A stretch of 32,670 nucleotides of DNA from an uncultured Lachnospiraceae bacterium (GTDB lineage Bacteria; Bacillota; Clostridia; Lachnospirales; Lachnospiraceae). This document shows, one piece after another, positions 6,753 through 13,953 of the stretch. A program made the translations under genes and the position numbers. The stretch spans positions 1 to 32,670 of the forward strand of contig CANRAZ010000025.1 in NCBI GenBank assembly GCA_947628705.1, given 5' to 3'. The notes beneath the pieces are model-generated. The model made no database searches, was not told the origin of the DNA, and saw nothing but the letters and a program-made list of their open reading frames with translations. How positions within the stretch are numbered: the stretch's first letter is position 1; each line of letters opens with the position of its first letter.

Positions 6753-8858
6753 CTACTCTATCCCCAATGCCTTAAATACAGCATCCTCCGGGGAATTGTA
6801 AAATATAATCTGGAATGTAACGAACAAATCGTCCGGCACATCTACCATTTGTTTCTTTGAGTTAGATGGAAGTAAAATCTTATTAGCCCCAGCATCATGA
6901 GCCACTTGCAGAACATTTGCAAGTTCCTCCATCGGATTGATGGTTCCGCCAATGCTAATTCCACCAAGAATTGCCAGCTGCGTTAATACCGGTTTCTTCA
7001 GCGCTGCAGATGTCATTGCAATCAGAGTTGATAAAGATAAATCCTCAGCCGCTCCCTGCCCATGCAGATCTCTTATATCCAACATGAAATCCGTATTATC
7101 CATGTTGATCATGGAACTGATATGCTGAGCATTTGCTTTGAAGTAGTTCACCGCGTTGGAAATACTATCTGTCGTAGATTTTGCGACAGTTCCTACCTTG
7201 TTGAACTTACCATTGCCGTTTATTGCCTCTATCTCAAGACGGTATACGCCAAACAAACCGCTGGCAGCACGGACAACAGTATGAACCGTTCTTGGCTTCG
7301 GAGTTCCCTCCGGAATCAACTTATCACTTCCCTGCTCCGGAACACCGACATAACGCTCTTCAAAGGTTTCATTGTCGATATAAGAGAAGTCAACAGCATA
7401 GAATTCCATGCCTCCAATTCTCTTAAGTTGCTCTTTAACTCTTCTACGACCTTCAAGAGCATACTTAAGAATCTCTTCAACTTCTTCCTTAGTGCATTCG
7501 CCATTTGGATAGATAAGCTTGATCAATCCGGAGACCGTCTTTCGTACAGCCATAACATCACGCTGATTCAGAGTGCTTCCAAGTTTGAAATATCTATCAA
7601 TCAAATCACCATAAGCATACTTTCTCATGCATCTGAAGAACTCAGACACATAATCTGTTATGAATCCATAATTATCCGTAAAATGCTTCGGTGCAAATTT
7701 AGGGACTTCCCAGCCCGGCAGATAATAATGCATTCTATCGAAGAACGCCGTATCATTTGCCATAAGATCCGGGAACGGCTGGAATAAATGCGATGTCTTA
7801 AGTAGTACATCAACGGAATAGTTTATATTACCAACAAATACCATTGATGCAGATGCTGCTATCTCATCCTTTCCGCGCACAAAAGAACTGGAATTCACAT
7901 AGTCTTTCATAATTTGGATTCCGTCTTTATCCTTGAAATTGATTCCGGCAACCTCATCAAAGGCAACAACATCCCAATTGCCGACTAAGCCAACCTGACG
8001 TCTTCCCATGTTGTAAAAAAGATTAGCTACCGTTGTCTTTCCGCCAGATACAAGAATACTGTTAGGCGAAATCTCCTTATAAACATGTGATTTACCTGTA
8101 GATCTTGGTCCTAATTCACATAGGTTATAGTTATTCTCAACTAGAGGAACCAAACGTTCCAACAAATGCCATTTCTCGCGTTCCTGAAGCTGTGTAGGCT
8201 CCATACCTATTGATCTCAACAAAAGGTCAATCCATTCTTCCTTTGAAAAACGCTTCCTGCCCTCAAAGATTTCTTCAAGATTCAGGTTAGGCATCTGTAT
8301 CGGGGTAAGCTCATTTAAAATGACGATACCGAAATTATCTTCATCTTCCGATTCATATTTCTTTTTGTTTTTACCACTTAAGAGGGACTTGATTGCTCTT
8401 CCAAGAGATTCATCCTCACACTCAAGGAGATTGCCGTATCCCAGTTCAATAATGCACCAGATTCCTCCGGCCAAGAGCTTCTCATTATTCTTTACATATT
8501 CTGAGCTGATTGGGATATTCCCCATACCGAGGTTCATCAAATCTGCCATACAAATACCATTGATAACATCCACGGAAACCTGGACCCTATCAATGACCGT
8601 AAAAGAACCATTTTCAGTAATCTTAAACTTAATTTTCTCAGCTTCATCAGGGCGCACATAGTTATCAGCAAGGCTCTTCTTTACACGTTCTACGCCCTGC
8701 TCAATACTGTCCTCGTCTTCAGTTGCGCAATACATTCCTAAAAGATACTCAAGAACATAGATTGGCACATTCAGACTTCCCTTGATCTTCTTCGAAAGAT
8801 CTTTTCGCACTATTCTCCCGGTAAAACTATCTACCGCGAGCCTATCTAAATCGTCCAT
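6753..8858 (-). CDS. brxL: BREX protein BrxL (AAA+ ATPase with Lon-like domain)
   Basis: 701 residues, normal length for BrxL. Walker A is in ELGPRSTGKSHVYKE (near residue 250), Walker B in DVVAFDEVAGI, and a sensor region in VFVGNINYSVD. The C-terminal ~150 residues are Lon-protease-like (ILGGISIGGTINPMEELANV and the following KILLPSNSKK), but the catalytic serine and lysine of true Lon are not at the expected places. This fits what is known of BrxL as a DNA-binding AAA+ ring rather than an active protease. BrxL is the last gene of type 1 BREX operons and is needed for phage restriction in some of them. ATG 8858 has a perfect AGGAGG site. It is the only intact core BREX gene here, 12 bases behind the pglZ remnant. 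Confidence 0.92.
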   Translation of the reverse strand: MDDLDRLAVDSFTGRIVRKDLSKKIKGSLNVPIYVLEYLLGMYCATEDEDSIEQGVERVKKSLADNYVRPDEAEKIKFKITENGSFTVIDRVQVSVDVINGICMADLMNLGMGNIPISSEYVKNNEKLLAGGIWCIIELGYGNLLECEDESLGRAIKSLLSGKNKKKYESEDEDNFGIVILNELTPIQMPNLNLEEIFEGRKRFSKEEWIDLLLRSIGMEPTQLQEREKWHLLERLVPLVENNYNLCELGPRSTGKSHVYKEISPNSILVSGGKTTVANLFYNMGRRQVGLVGNWDVVAFDEVAGINFKDKDGIQIMKDYVNSSSFVRGKDEIAASASMVFVGNINYSVDVLLKTSHLFQPFPDLMANDTAFFDRMHYYLPGWEVPKFAPKHFTDNYGFITDYVSEFFRCMRKYAYGDLIDRYFKLGSTLNQRDVMAVRKTVSGLIKLIYPNGECTKEEVEEILKYALEGRRRVKEQLKRIGGMEFYAVDFSYIDNETFEERYVGVPEQGSDKLIPEGTPKPRTVHTVVRAASGLFGVYRLEIEAINGNGKFNKVGTVAKSTTDSISNAVNYFKANAQHISSMINMDNTDFMLDIRDLHGQGAAEDLSLSTLIAMTSAALKKPVLTQLAILGGISIGGTINPMEELANVLQVAHDAGANKILLPSNSKKQMVDVPDDLFVTFQIIFYNSPEDAVFKALGIE

Positions 8859-8870
8859 GCTGACCTCCTA

Positions 8871-9113
8871 CTAGAAATTGAATTTATTACTAAAGAGGAT
8901 ATCAATTATAAAAGGAATTCTCTCTTCCTCTGCATATGCATCATCATAATTCTTGATTACCAGATAATACTGATCCTCTGAGCTGTACTTCTTGTTTTTA
9001 AATGTAAACTTCTCTTTGTAGGTTCGGTCGGCCATATCTTTGCTCTTACTATCGTAGTTGATAACGATAGAGTTAGTAATTTGCTCATTATTCGAATCCA
9101 CAAAGTATAAGTT
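8871..9113 (-). pseudogene. pglZ: pglZ 3' remnant (C-terminal ~80 codons)
   Basis: From the junction at about 9113 the frame reads NLYFVDSNNEQITNSIVINY, then a region with DSKSKDMADRTYKEKFTFKN, YYLVIKNYDD and RIPFIIDILFSNKFNF, ending at 8871. This pattern (SN-x-V-x-INxDS, RTxKxKFTxKNKKY, YYLVI, RIPFxIDIxF) is what I know as the C-terminal tail of type A PglZ, the alkaline-phosphatase-like core protein of BREX. The entire phosphatase domain is missing. A GTG at 9101 could start a 76-residue fragment. In an intact operon pglZ directly precedes brxL, as this piece does. Assignment is from memory of the family, without a search. Confidence 0.7.
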
Positions 9114-9447
9114 CTACTTTCTCTCGATAAACCTCATTCATGAAATCAAACACCAACGGGTTTGTCTTCATCATGGCGTATAAAGAAAGTGTGTTAGCCA
9201 AGAAGATCGTGCCCTCAGCAATTCGCCTTAAGGTAAATTCGTCCAAGTATTTTCTAACAATGATGCACTCGGCCATTTCTTTACGTCTTCTCTCGGTATT
9301 TACCTGGAAGATATTTTCATCAATCGACATTTCCGATATCTTCTCAAAAGAATTATCTTGGCAATAAAGTTCTGCAGCCAATTTTAATTCTTTTCCAAGC
9401 AATCCCTTATCTTTAATATTCGAAGAGTATTTCAGTTTTCTCGGCAT
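9088..9447 (-). pseudogene. brxA: brxA 5' remnant (N-terminal ~113 codons)
   Basis: ATG 9447 follows an excellent GGAGGTGAAAGG site. The translation YSSNIKDKGLLGKELKLAAE, later ENIFQVNTERRRKEMAECII and FDFMNEVYREK, matches the N-terminal half of BrxA (DUF1819), a small DNA-binding protein that heads type 1 BREX operons at about 200 residues. The expected second half, a conserved winged-helix region ending near KKLKQVY, is absent. After VEL (codon 113) the frame reads only LCGFE-type filler and stops at 9088. The pglZ tail begins in another frame at the same place. The 5' signals are intact, so transcription of the genes behind it probably continues. Confidence 0.8.
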
Positions 9448-9476
9448 CCTTTCACCTCCATGACGACCATATTAGC

Positions 9477-9505
9477 ATTATAACACCAAGCGTTATTCTT
9501 CTCAA
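9477..9505 (-). promoter_or_regulatory. sigma-A-type promoter of the former BREX operon
   Basis: On the minus strand TTGAGA (9505-9500) and TATAAT (9482-9477) are separated by exactly 17 bases, close to the consensus. The start of transcription would fall about 20 bases before the brxA ribosome site. Upstream (about 9518-9556) the sequence repeats the word TTCCCGGT two to three times with near-copies, a possible operator for a regulator not present in the window. Confidence 0.75.
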
Positions 9506-9515
9506 TGAAAATCAT

Positions 9516-9556
9516 CATTTTGACCGGGAATAGACCGGGAATTACCGGAAGTGTTT
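9516..9556. repeat. tandem CCCGGT repeats upstream of the BREX promoter
   Basis: Read on the minus strand, the stretch contains TTCCGGTAATTCCCGGTC followed by TATTCCCGGTC, that is three copies of a TTCC(C)GGT word about ten bases apart. Spacing near one helical turn immediately upstream of a -35 box is typical of a repressor or activator site. The cognate regulator is not identified. Confidence 0.4.
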
Positions 9557-9699
9557 ACCTCATTCTCGTTTTTCACCTCCTAAAGCAATTGAATTTTGGA
9601 CATTTATAAGCATTTTGTTCCTCCTTCCCACCTTCCATTATCCACATCTCATGCCACTTAAAGCGGACTCAAATGCTCTTTTTCTAAAATTTTTTCTAA

Positions 9700-9800
9700 T
9701 CAGTAACAGAATTTTTCATTTTCGCAAGCAGTGCCTCGGTATATACCCGACGCTCCTTGCTTGTTGGCTGGCTCTGCCCCCCCAATCCCCCGGGAACCTC
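9700..9800. other. structured non-coding stretch between the mob module and the defence operon
   Basis: The 462-base gap 9448-9909 has no supported gene. Around 9724-9764 GCAAGCA pairs with TGCTTG across about 30 bases, enclosing CGGTATATACCCG, which is itself almost palindromic at 9736-9750. A C7 run and a CCCCCGGG run follow at about 9774-9792. This could be a small RNA, part of an origin, or a transfer-related site of the mobilizable element. Nothing in the sequence decides between these. Confidence 0.35.
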
Positions 9801-9865
9801 GTTTCACTCGGAGCTACGCATCGGCTTACCAATGCCAAATGCAATTTGCAAATAACGCAAAAAAA

Positions 9866-9906
9866 AGGGAACCCCCACCCAAGTCATTTGGATGAAATTC
9901 CCCTCA
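9866..9906 (-). terminator. intrinsic terminator after the relaxase gene
   Basis: On the minus strand GGGGAATTTCATCCAA and TTGGGTGGGGGTTCCC form a two-part stem (GGGAA with TTCCC, CATCCAA with TTGGGTG) followed by eight T. It lies directly after the relaxase stop codon at 9910, so it should end the mob transcript before the defence promoter. Confidence 0.75.
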
Positions 9907-9909
9907 AAA

Positions 9910-11307
9910 TCATAACGTCTCTTCTTTTGTTTTTTGCTTTTCAGCCTGCTTTTCCTGTTCCTCTTTCTGAAGGAACTGATCTACGTTGTACTTCGCAGTT
10001 TGATAATCTTTTAATTCCTGCCTCGCCTTACGGTACTCGGCATAGGTCTGTTTCTTTTCTTGAAGAACCTGCTCATATTCCAGATTGAGTTCACGGATAG
10101 TCGGAATCTTTCCCTGAATCTTCGAGAATGCCTCCTTTGCAGCCTTATGAAGAGTCAGATCCTCACGATGTTCCTCAAAGAACTTTTTACTGTATCCGCT
10201 CTTTCGATACTGCACATAAACATCTTTTGTTTTGGAATAATTGATTATATGCTTTTTCAGTTCCGCGATCTCAGATAATCTCGTTTCAAGTGCCTTTTGC
10301 CTTTCCGTGATCTCGGCAAATCTTGCAGAAACGTCCTTTGCTTTCTCAGCCAGCTCATCATAATCACGAAGGCCATGCTCTTCCAAAAAGAGAAGTGTCT
10401 GAGCCACCTGCTTGATGTTGTGAACCTTCGCCCAGCGTTCATATCCTGAACCTTTACCCTTAGCAATCATCTTCTGAATATCAAGAAGCATATCAAGCTT
10501 AGGTTCCGTTTTTTCAGGATCAGATTTGACGTTTTGTACCGGTTCTCCCTTGAAGATGCGTTCCAGATCTTCATCCCTGTAACCGGCTCCCAAGGAACGG
10601 AATCGAAGATATTTCTTCTGCCCGGGACCTTTGACAGAGACATATTTCCCGCGTTTACTCTCATATCCCATTTCAAGAAGAACTCTCAGAAGCTCATCCA
10701 TATCCTTTGGCTTTTTCTCCAGACAGATATCAATGGCATCGCGGATTTCTTCACGAAAGCTTCTCCTCTCTGGATAGTCGGTACACTTTACTCTCTCACC
10801 CGGTCTTACCGGTTCAATGACAGAAAGACCATTCTCCAGGCACACAAGGTCACTGACTTTTTGAAGTGCTACACCTGAAAAGAAGAAGTTCCGAAACTTC
10901 CTATCGCAGGATAGGTTGGTGGAATTATAAATGATGTGATTATGAATATGGGCCTTATCAACGTGAGTCGCCACGATGAAAGCGTGCTGTCCTTTCGTCC
11001 AACGCATCGCCGTTTCATAACCTATCTTGTTTGCTTTCTCCGGTGTAATCTCACCCGGTTTAAAAGATTGACGGATCTGGTATGCGATAATGTCACCAGC
11101 ATAATGTCTGCCGCTTATCTGCAGATACTCGCGCTTGGAAACAGCGAATTGTTCTTCCACAAGTTTAGGATCGCACTCGTAGCTGCTGACATATTCACCT
11201 CCTTCCGTTTTCTCAGGATTCTGCGCATAATCGGTTCTGTCCTTTAAGCATTTCTGAATAGATCTGCCTTTGTTTTTATGCATTGCAATAAGCCTTGCAG
11301 CAACCAC
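9910..11307 (-). CDS. MOBP-type relaxase (MobA/VirD2 family)
   Basis: 465 residues. The relaxase nicks the transfer origin through a tyrosine and stays bound to the strand passed to the recipient. The metal-binding three-histidine motif is THVDKAHIHNHIIYNST (His115, His120, His122, with Asp117 and His124 beside them). The likely nicking tyrosine is Tyr27 in DRTDYAQNPEKT. A long helical, charged C-terminal region follows (about 280-465), ending KQKTKEETL. The start is GTG 11307, supported by AGGTGAGG four bases upstream; this site lies at the end of the MobC-like gene, so the two are coupled. No coupling protein or mating-pore genes are visible, so the element would need a helper to move. Confidence 0.9.
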   Translation of the reverse strand: MVAARLIAMHKNKGRSIQKCLKDRTDYAQNPEKTEGGEYVSSYECDPKLVEEQFAVSKREYLQISGRHYAGDIIAYQIRQSFKPGEITPEKANKIGYETAMRWTKGQHAFIVATHVDKAHIHNHIIYNSTNLSCDRKFRNFFFSGVALQKVSDLVCLENGLSVIEPVRPGERVKCTDYPERRSFREEIRDAIDICLEKKPKDMDELLRVLLEMGYESKRGKYVSVKGPGQKKYLRFRSLGAGYRDEDLERIFKGEPVQNVKSDPEKTEPKLDMLLDIQKMIAKGKGSGYERWAKVHNIKQVAQTLLFLEEHGLRDYDELAEKAKDVSARFAEITERQKALETRLSEIAELKKHIINYSKTKDVYVQYRKSGYSKKFFEEHREDLTLHKAAKEAFSKIQGKIPTIRELNLEYEQVLQEKKQTYAEYRKARQELKDYQTAKYNVDQFLQKEEQEKQAEKQKTKEETL

Positions 11308-11326
11308 GAGTCCTCACCTCTTTTCA

Positions 11327-11656
11327 TTAAATCGAAGACAGCCGCTGAAGGATTGCTTTTAAAAGCTGCCATAATTCTTCCTGCTGGCTCTGAAGATTTT
11401 TGATATCTCCTTAATAAATGCTGCCGTTAGTGTTTGCCTGCTTTGCGTACTGATTAAGGTTATTAGTATTGATGCGAAGGAGGCGTGAAACCTCCTTCAC
11501 ATCGCTCAAATCCAACTTTACAATATATCCGTCGATTGCCATTTTACGAATATAGGCGGACATATTTTTTATACCCGCCTCTTTCATCTTCTCCCGGATC
11601 TTTTCTTTCTCTTCGGGTTTGATCTTGATGTAAATGGCATCGCTTGCACTGATCAT
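11327..11656 (-). pseudogene. MobC-like relaxosome protein interrupted by an in-frame TAA
   Basis: From ATG 11656 (AAAGGA site eight bases upstream) the frame reads MISASDAIYIKIKPEEKEKI, a ribbon-helix-helix-like start, then SAYIRKMAIDGY and LRINTNNLNQYAKQANTNGSIY. This is the usual core of MobC-type accessory proteins that help the relaxase melt the origin. A TAA at 11411-11413 stops it at 81 residues. The same frame then continues for 27 codons, GDIKNLQSQQEELWQLLKAI then LQRLSSI, and ends at TAA 11327-11329. That extension looks like the normal C-terminal helix of the family, so the first TAA is probably a nonsense mutation. The shortened protein might still bind DNA. Confidence 0.75.
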
Positions 11657-11659
11657 GCT

Positions 11660-11756
11660 AAATCCTTTCGAGCTCTCCGCACGCAGGGCAACCAAGTGCA
11701 GGCTTTACTTTTTTGGGATCAGGAATAGCTTCCTGCCATGTTATCTGTCCTTTCTT
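11660..11756 (-). other. candidate transfer origin (oriT) region
   Basis: The roughly 100 bases between the two small mob genes hold no gene if the MobC-like start is 11656. On the minus strand the word GCACTTGGTTGCCCTGCGTGC (11699-11679) is bounded by a short inverted repeat (GCAC/GTGC), and a second imperfect inverted pair GCAGGAAGC/GCTTCCTGC lies nearby at about 11727-11737. Transfer origins of MOBP elements are usually just upstream of mobC, which is where this lies. No nick site can be proven from sequence alone. Confidence 0.35.
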
Positions 11757-11975
11757 TTAATGTGCATGAACGATACTCTTTGCTACTGCTCCTGCTTTCT
11801 TTACAAGTGTGACGAACGAGTAATAATTCATGGAGTACATGCTCGCTCCCTGGGCGTATGATGTGAACTTCCTTTTTCTGCCTTCCAGAAACTGCTCTAA
11901 ATTAGGACCTCTTCGAAGCTCCTGGAGCTTCTCTCTTTTCCTTTCAGCTTCAATTTCTGCTTTACTTCTGGCCAT
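11757..11975 (-). CDS. small mobile-element protein (DUF6462-like), possibly shortened
   Basis: 72 residues from ATG 11975, which follows AGAAAGGAAAGTGTA; an earlier ATG at 12002 lacks a site. The N-terminus MARSKAEIEAERKREKLQEL is basic and helical. The second half KFTSYAQGASMYSMNYYSFV followed by TLVKKAGAVAKSI resembles a MerR-like winged helix of DUF6462-type proteins found beside relaxases in Clostridia elements. The usual final strand and helix after KAGAVAKS are missing: the frame ends at IVHAH. This may be a late frameshift, but I cannot locate the change. Likely a DNA-binding partner of the mobilization module. Confidence 0.6.
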   Translation of the reverse strand: MARSKAEIEAERKREKLQELRRGPNLEQFLEGRKRKFTSYAQGASMYSMNYYSFVTLVKKAGAVAKSIVHAH

Positions 11976-12027
11976 TACACTTTCCTTTCTGCAACTAAAC
12001 AATGGTTACAATCCCAATCCTTTAACG

Positions 12028-12066
12028 CAAAAAAGGCACCTCCTTAGTTTCCTAAAGTAAGTGCCT
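12028..12066 (-). terminator. intrinsic terminator at the right edge of the mobile island
   Basis: On the minus strand AGGCACTTACTTTAG and CTAAGGAGGTGCCT pair almost fully around a GAAA loop, followed by TTTTTT. It would stop transcripts from lysS before they enter the mob genes. Confidence 0.75.
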
Positions 12067-12300
12067 GATAAGCGTTCTCGAAAGCTGTTCCTTCGAAATC
12101 TCGCTGATATTTATTTGGATTCAAATCGTGGTGTGAAGTCATAATCCGTCAAGCATCACGATTCGTTTTAGTGCCTTTCCATAAGCTTCCGACAGGTTCC
12201 GACACGTTCGTCAGAAATCGGGTCGATCAGGGTCATCACGTCCTGATTCGTCTTTCTCCGTCTGACTACGGATTACCACGTCAAGCTACGTCCTTCTCCA
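12067..12300. other. island-lysS junction, no supported gene
   Basis: This stretch directly follows the lysS stop codon. It holds only very short open frames on the minus strand (22 codons from ATG 12236; 32 codons from ATG 12142 running into the terminator), neither with a good ribosome site. Similar words recur: CGTCAAGCATCACGATTCGT at about 12148-12167, CATCACGTCCTGATTCGTCT at about 12234-12253, and ACGTCAAGC near 12280. Such imperfect repeats next to a conserved gene end fit the arm sites of an integrase, but no integrase gene is in the window. Confidence 0.35.
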
Positions 12301-13869
12301 TCAAGACAAACTTTTCATCGTCGGGAACAGCAGCACGTCTCTTATCGCCGGCTGGTCTGTCAAAAGCATCACCAATCTGTCAAGCCCATATCCTATTCCG
12401 CCCGTAGGAGGCATACCGTAGGCAAGCGCATTGAGGAAATCCTCATCAATCGAGTTGGCTTCCTCATCTCCAAGCGCCTTAAGAGCCTCCTGTGCTTCAA
12501 AGCGTTCTCTCTGGTCAATCGGATCGTTAAGCTCGGAATAGGCATTGCACATTTCCCTCTGTGTAATGAAAAGCTCAAATCTTTCAACGTAGCCCGGCTT
12601 GTCAGGCTTTTTCTTCGTAAGAGGCGAAATTTCAATCGGGTGATCCATAACAAATGTCGGCTGAACAAGATGTTCCTCTGCAAACTCCTCAAAGAAAAGA
12701 TTCAGGATATCGCCCTTCTTGTGGCGTTCTTCAAACTCGATATGCTTTTCCTTTGCAGCCTGCTTTGCTTCTTCATCAGTCTTTATTTCATCAAAATCAA
12801 CGCCGGCGTACTTCTTTACGGCATCGACCATCGTAATGCGCTCAAACGGCTTTCCAAGGTCAATCTCAACTCCTTGATAGCTAATCTTAGTTGTGCCGCA
12901 CACATTCTGTGCGACCGTTCTAAACATTTCCTCGGTCAAGTCCATCATACCGTTATAGTCGGTATATGCCTGATAAAGCTCCATAAGAGTAAATTCAGGG
13001 TTATGTCTTGCGTCAAGACCTTCGTTTCTGAAAACGCGTCCGATTTCATAAACACGTTCCAGACCCCCGACAATAAGTCTCTTAAGATAGAGCTCAAGAG
13101 ATATTCTGAGCCTCACATCCTCATCAAGAGCATTATAGTGTGTTTCAAAAGGTCTTGCAGCAGCGCCCCCTGCATTTGCAACAAGCACCGGAGTTTCAAC
13201 CTCCATAAAGCCCTTTGCATCGAGGAAGTTTCTGATTTCCCTCATTATCTGAGATCTCTTGATAAACGTGTCCTTAACCTCCGGGTTCATCATGAGGTCA
13301 ACATATCTCTGGCGGTATCTTATATCGGTATCTGTAAGCCCATGAAATTTCTCAGGAAGTACCTGAAGGCTCTTGCTCAAAAGCAAAAGACTTTCGGCAT
13401 GGATACTGATCTCGCCCGTCTGAGTTTTGAAAACATAGCCCTTTACGCCGATAATATCGCCGACATCAATCATTTTTTTAAAATTCTGGTATTCGTCAAC
13501 TCCAATAGCGTCTCTCGAAACATAGCACTGTATGTTTCCAAGCTTGTCGGCAAGATTAATAAAAGACGCCTTGCCCATTACGCGCTTTGACATCATTCTG
13601 CCTGCTACAGAAACCGTTTTGTTTTCAAAAGCTTCAAAGTCGTCCTTGATGTCCTTTGTGTGATTGCTGACATCGTAGGTCATAACGCTGAAAGGATCGT
13701 TGCCGCTGTTCTGAAGCTCTGCAAGTTTTTCCTTCTTTACCTTAATAATGTCATTCTCGCTGACAACAGGTTTGTTCTGCTGAGCATTCTTTACCTGCCC
13801 GTTTTTTTCCTGCGTATTATTCTGATTATTTTCAGGGCGTCCGTTATTTGGCTGACTGTTTTCTGCCAT
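12301..13869 (-). CDS. lysS: lysyl-tRNA synthetase, class II
   Basis: 522 residues; charges tRNA-Lys with lysine in the cytoplasm. The start is ATG 13869 because GGAGG lies five bases upstream; an ATG 18 bases earlier has no site. The first 35 residues are an unusual Asn/Gln-rich tail ([19 protein letters not shown]). Then come the OB-fold anticodon-binding domain, motif 2 ([20 protein letters not shown]) and motif 3 ([13 protein letters not shown]). The protein ends at FPTMKSLS, the normal end for this enzyme, so it is not truncated. The 3' end coincides with the beginning of mobile DNA, which suggests it serves as attachment site. It lies downstream of greA, as in many Firmicutes. Confidence 0.97.
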   Translation of the reverse strand: MAENSQPNNGRPENNQNNTQEKNGQVKNAQQNKPVVSENDIIKVKKEKLAELQNSGNDPFSVMTYDVSNHTKDIKDDFEAFENKTVSVAGRMMSKRVMGKASFINLADKLGNIQCYVSRDAIGVDEYQNFKKMIDVGDIIGVKGYVFKTQTGEISIHAESLLLLSKSLQVLPEKFHGLTDTDIRYRQRYVDLMMNPEVKDTFIKRSQIMREIRNFLDAKGFMEVETPVLVANAGGAAARPFETHYNALDEDVRLRISLELYLKRLIVGGLERVYEIGRVFRNEGLDARHNPEFTLMELYQAYTDYNGMMDLTEEMFRTVAQNVCGTTKISYQGVEIDLGKPFERITMVDAVKKYAGVDFDEIKTDEEAKQAAKEKHIEFEERHKKGDILNLFFEEFAEEHLVQPTFVMDHPIEISPLTKKKPDKPGYVERFELFITQREMCNAYSELNDPIDQRERFEAQEALKALGDEEANSIDEDFLNALAYGMPPTGGIGYGLDRLVMLLTDQPAIRDVLLFPTMKSLS

Positions 13870-13925
13870 ATAATCCTCCGTTTTCAAAACATGTGTTTGT
13901 AATGTAATTTAAATTTTAACACCGC

Positions 13926-13942
13926 CCGGCAAAGCATGCCGG
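13926..13942 (-). other. short hairpin between greA and lysS
   Basis: CCGGCA and TGCCGG pair around five bases in the 84-base gap between greA and lysS. There is no T-run on the minus strand, so it is not a standard terminator. It may slow polymerase or protect the lysS transcript end. Confidence 0.35.
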
Positions 13943-13953
13943 ATAATATCGTC

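Noticed and set aside
7062..7787. Long plus-strand open frame (241 codons) opposite brxL
   Set aside because: It is antisense to a clear AAA+ gene, has no ribosome site, and its translation shows no recognisable pattern. The same applies to other antisense frames over lysS (12640-13590), clpB and the M23 genes.
9615..10088. Plus-strand frame of 157 codons over the mob/defence gap
   Set aside because: It overlaps the relaxase 3' end antisense, runs through a terminator and C-rich structure, and has no family-like pattern.
12044..12142. 32-codon frame MTSHHDLNPNKYQRDFEG and onward
   Set aside because: No ribosome site, and its stop codon falls inside the terminator stem, so it is noted only under the junction region.
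12301..12330. lysS truncated by the mobile island
   Set aside because: The protein ends at FPTMKSLS, immediately after the last conserved motif, which is a normal end for bacterial LysRS.
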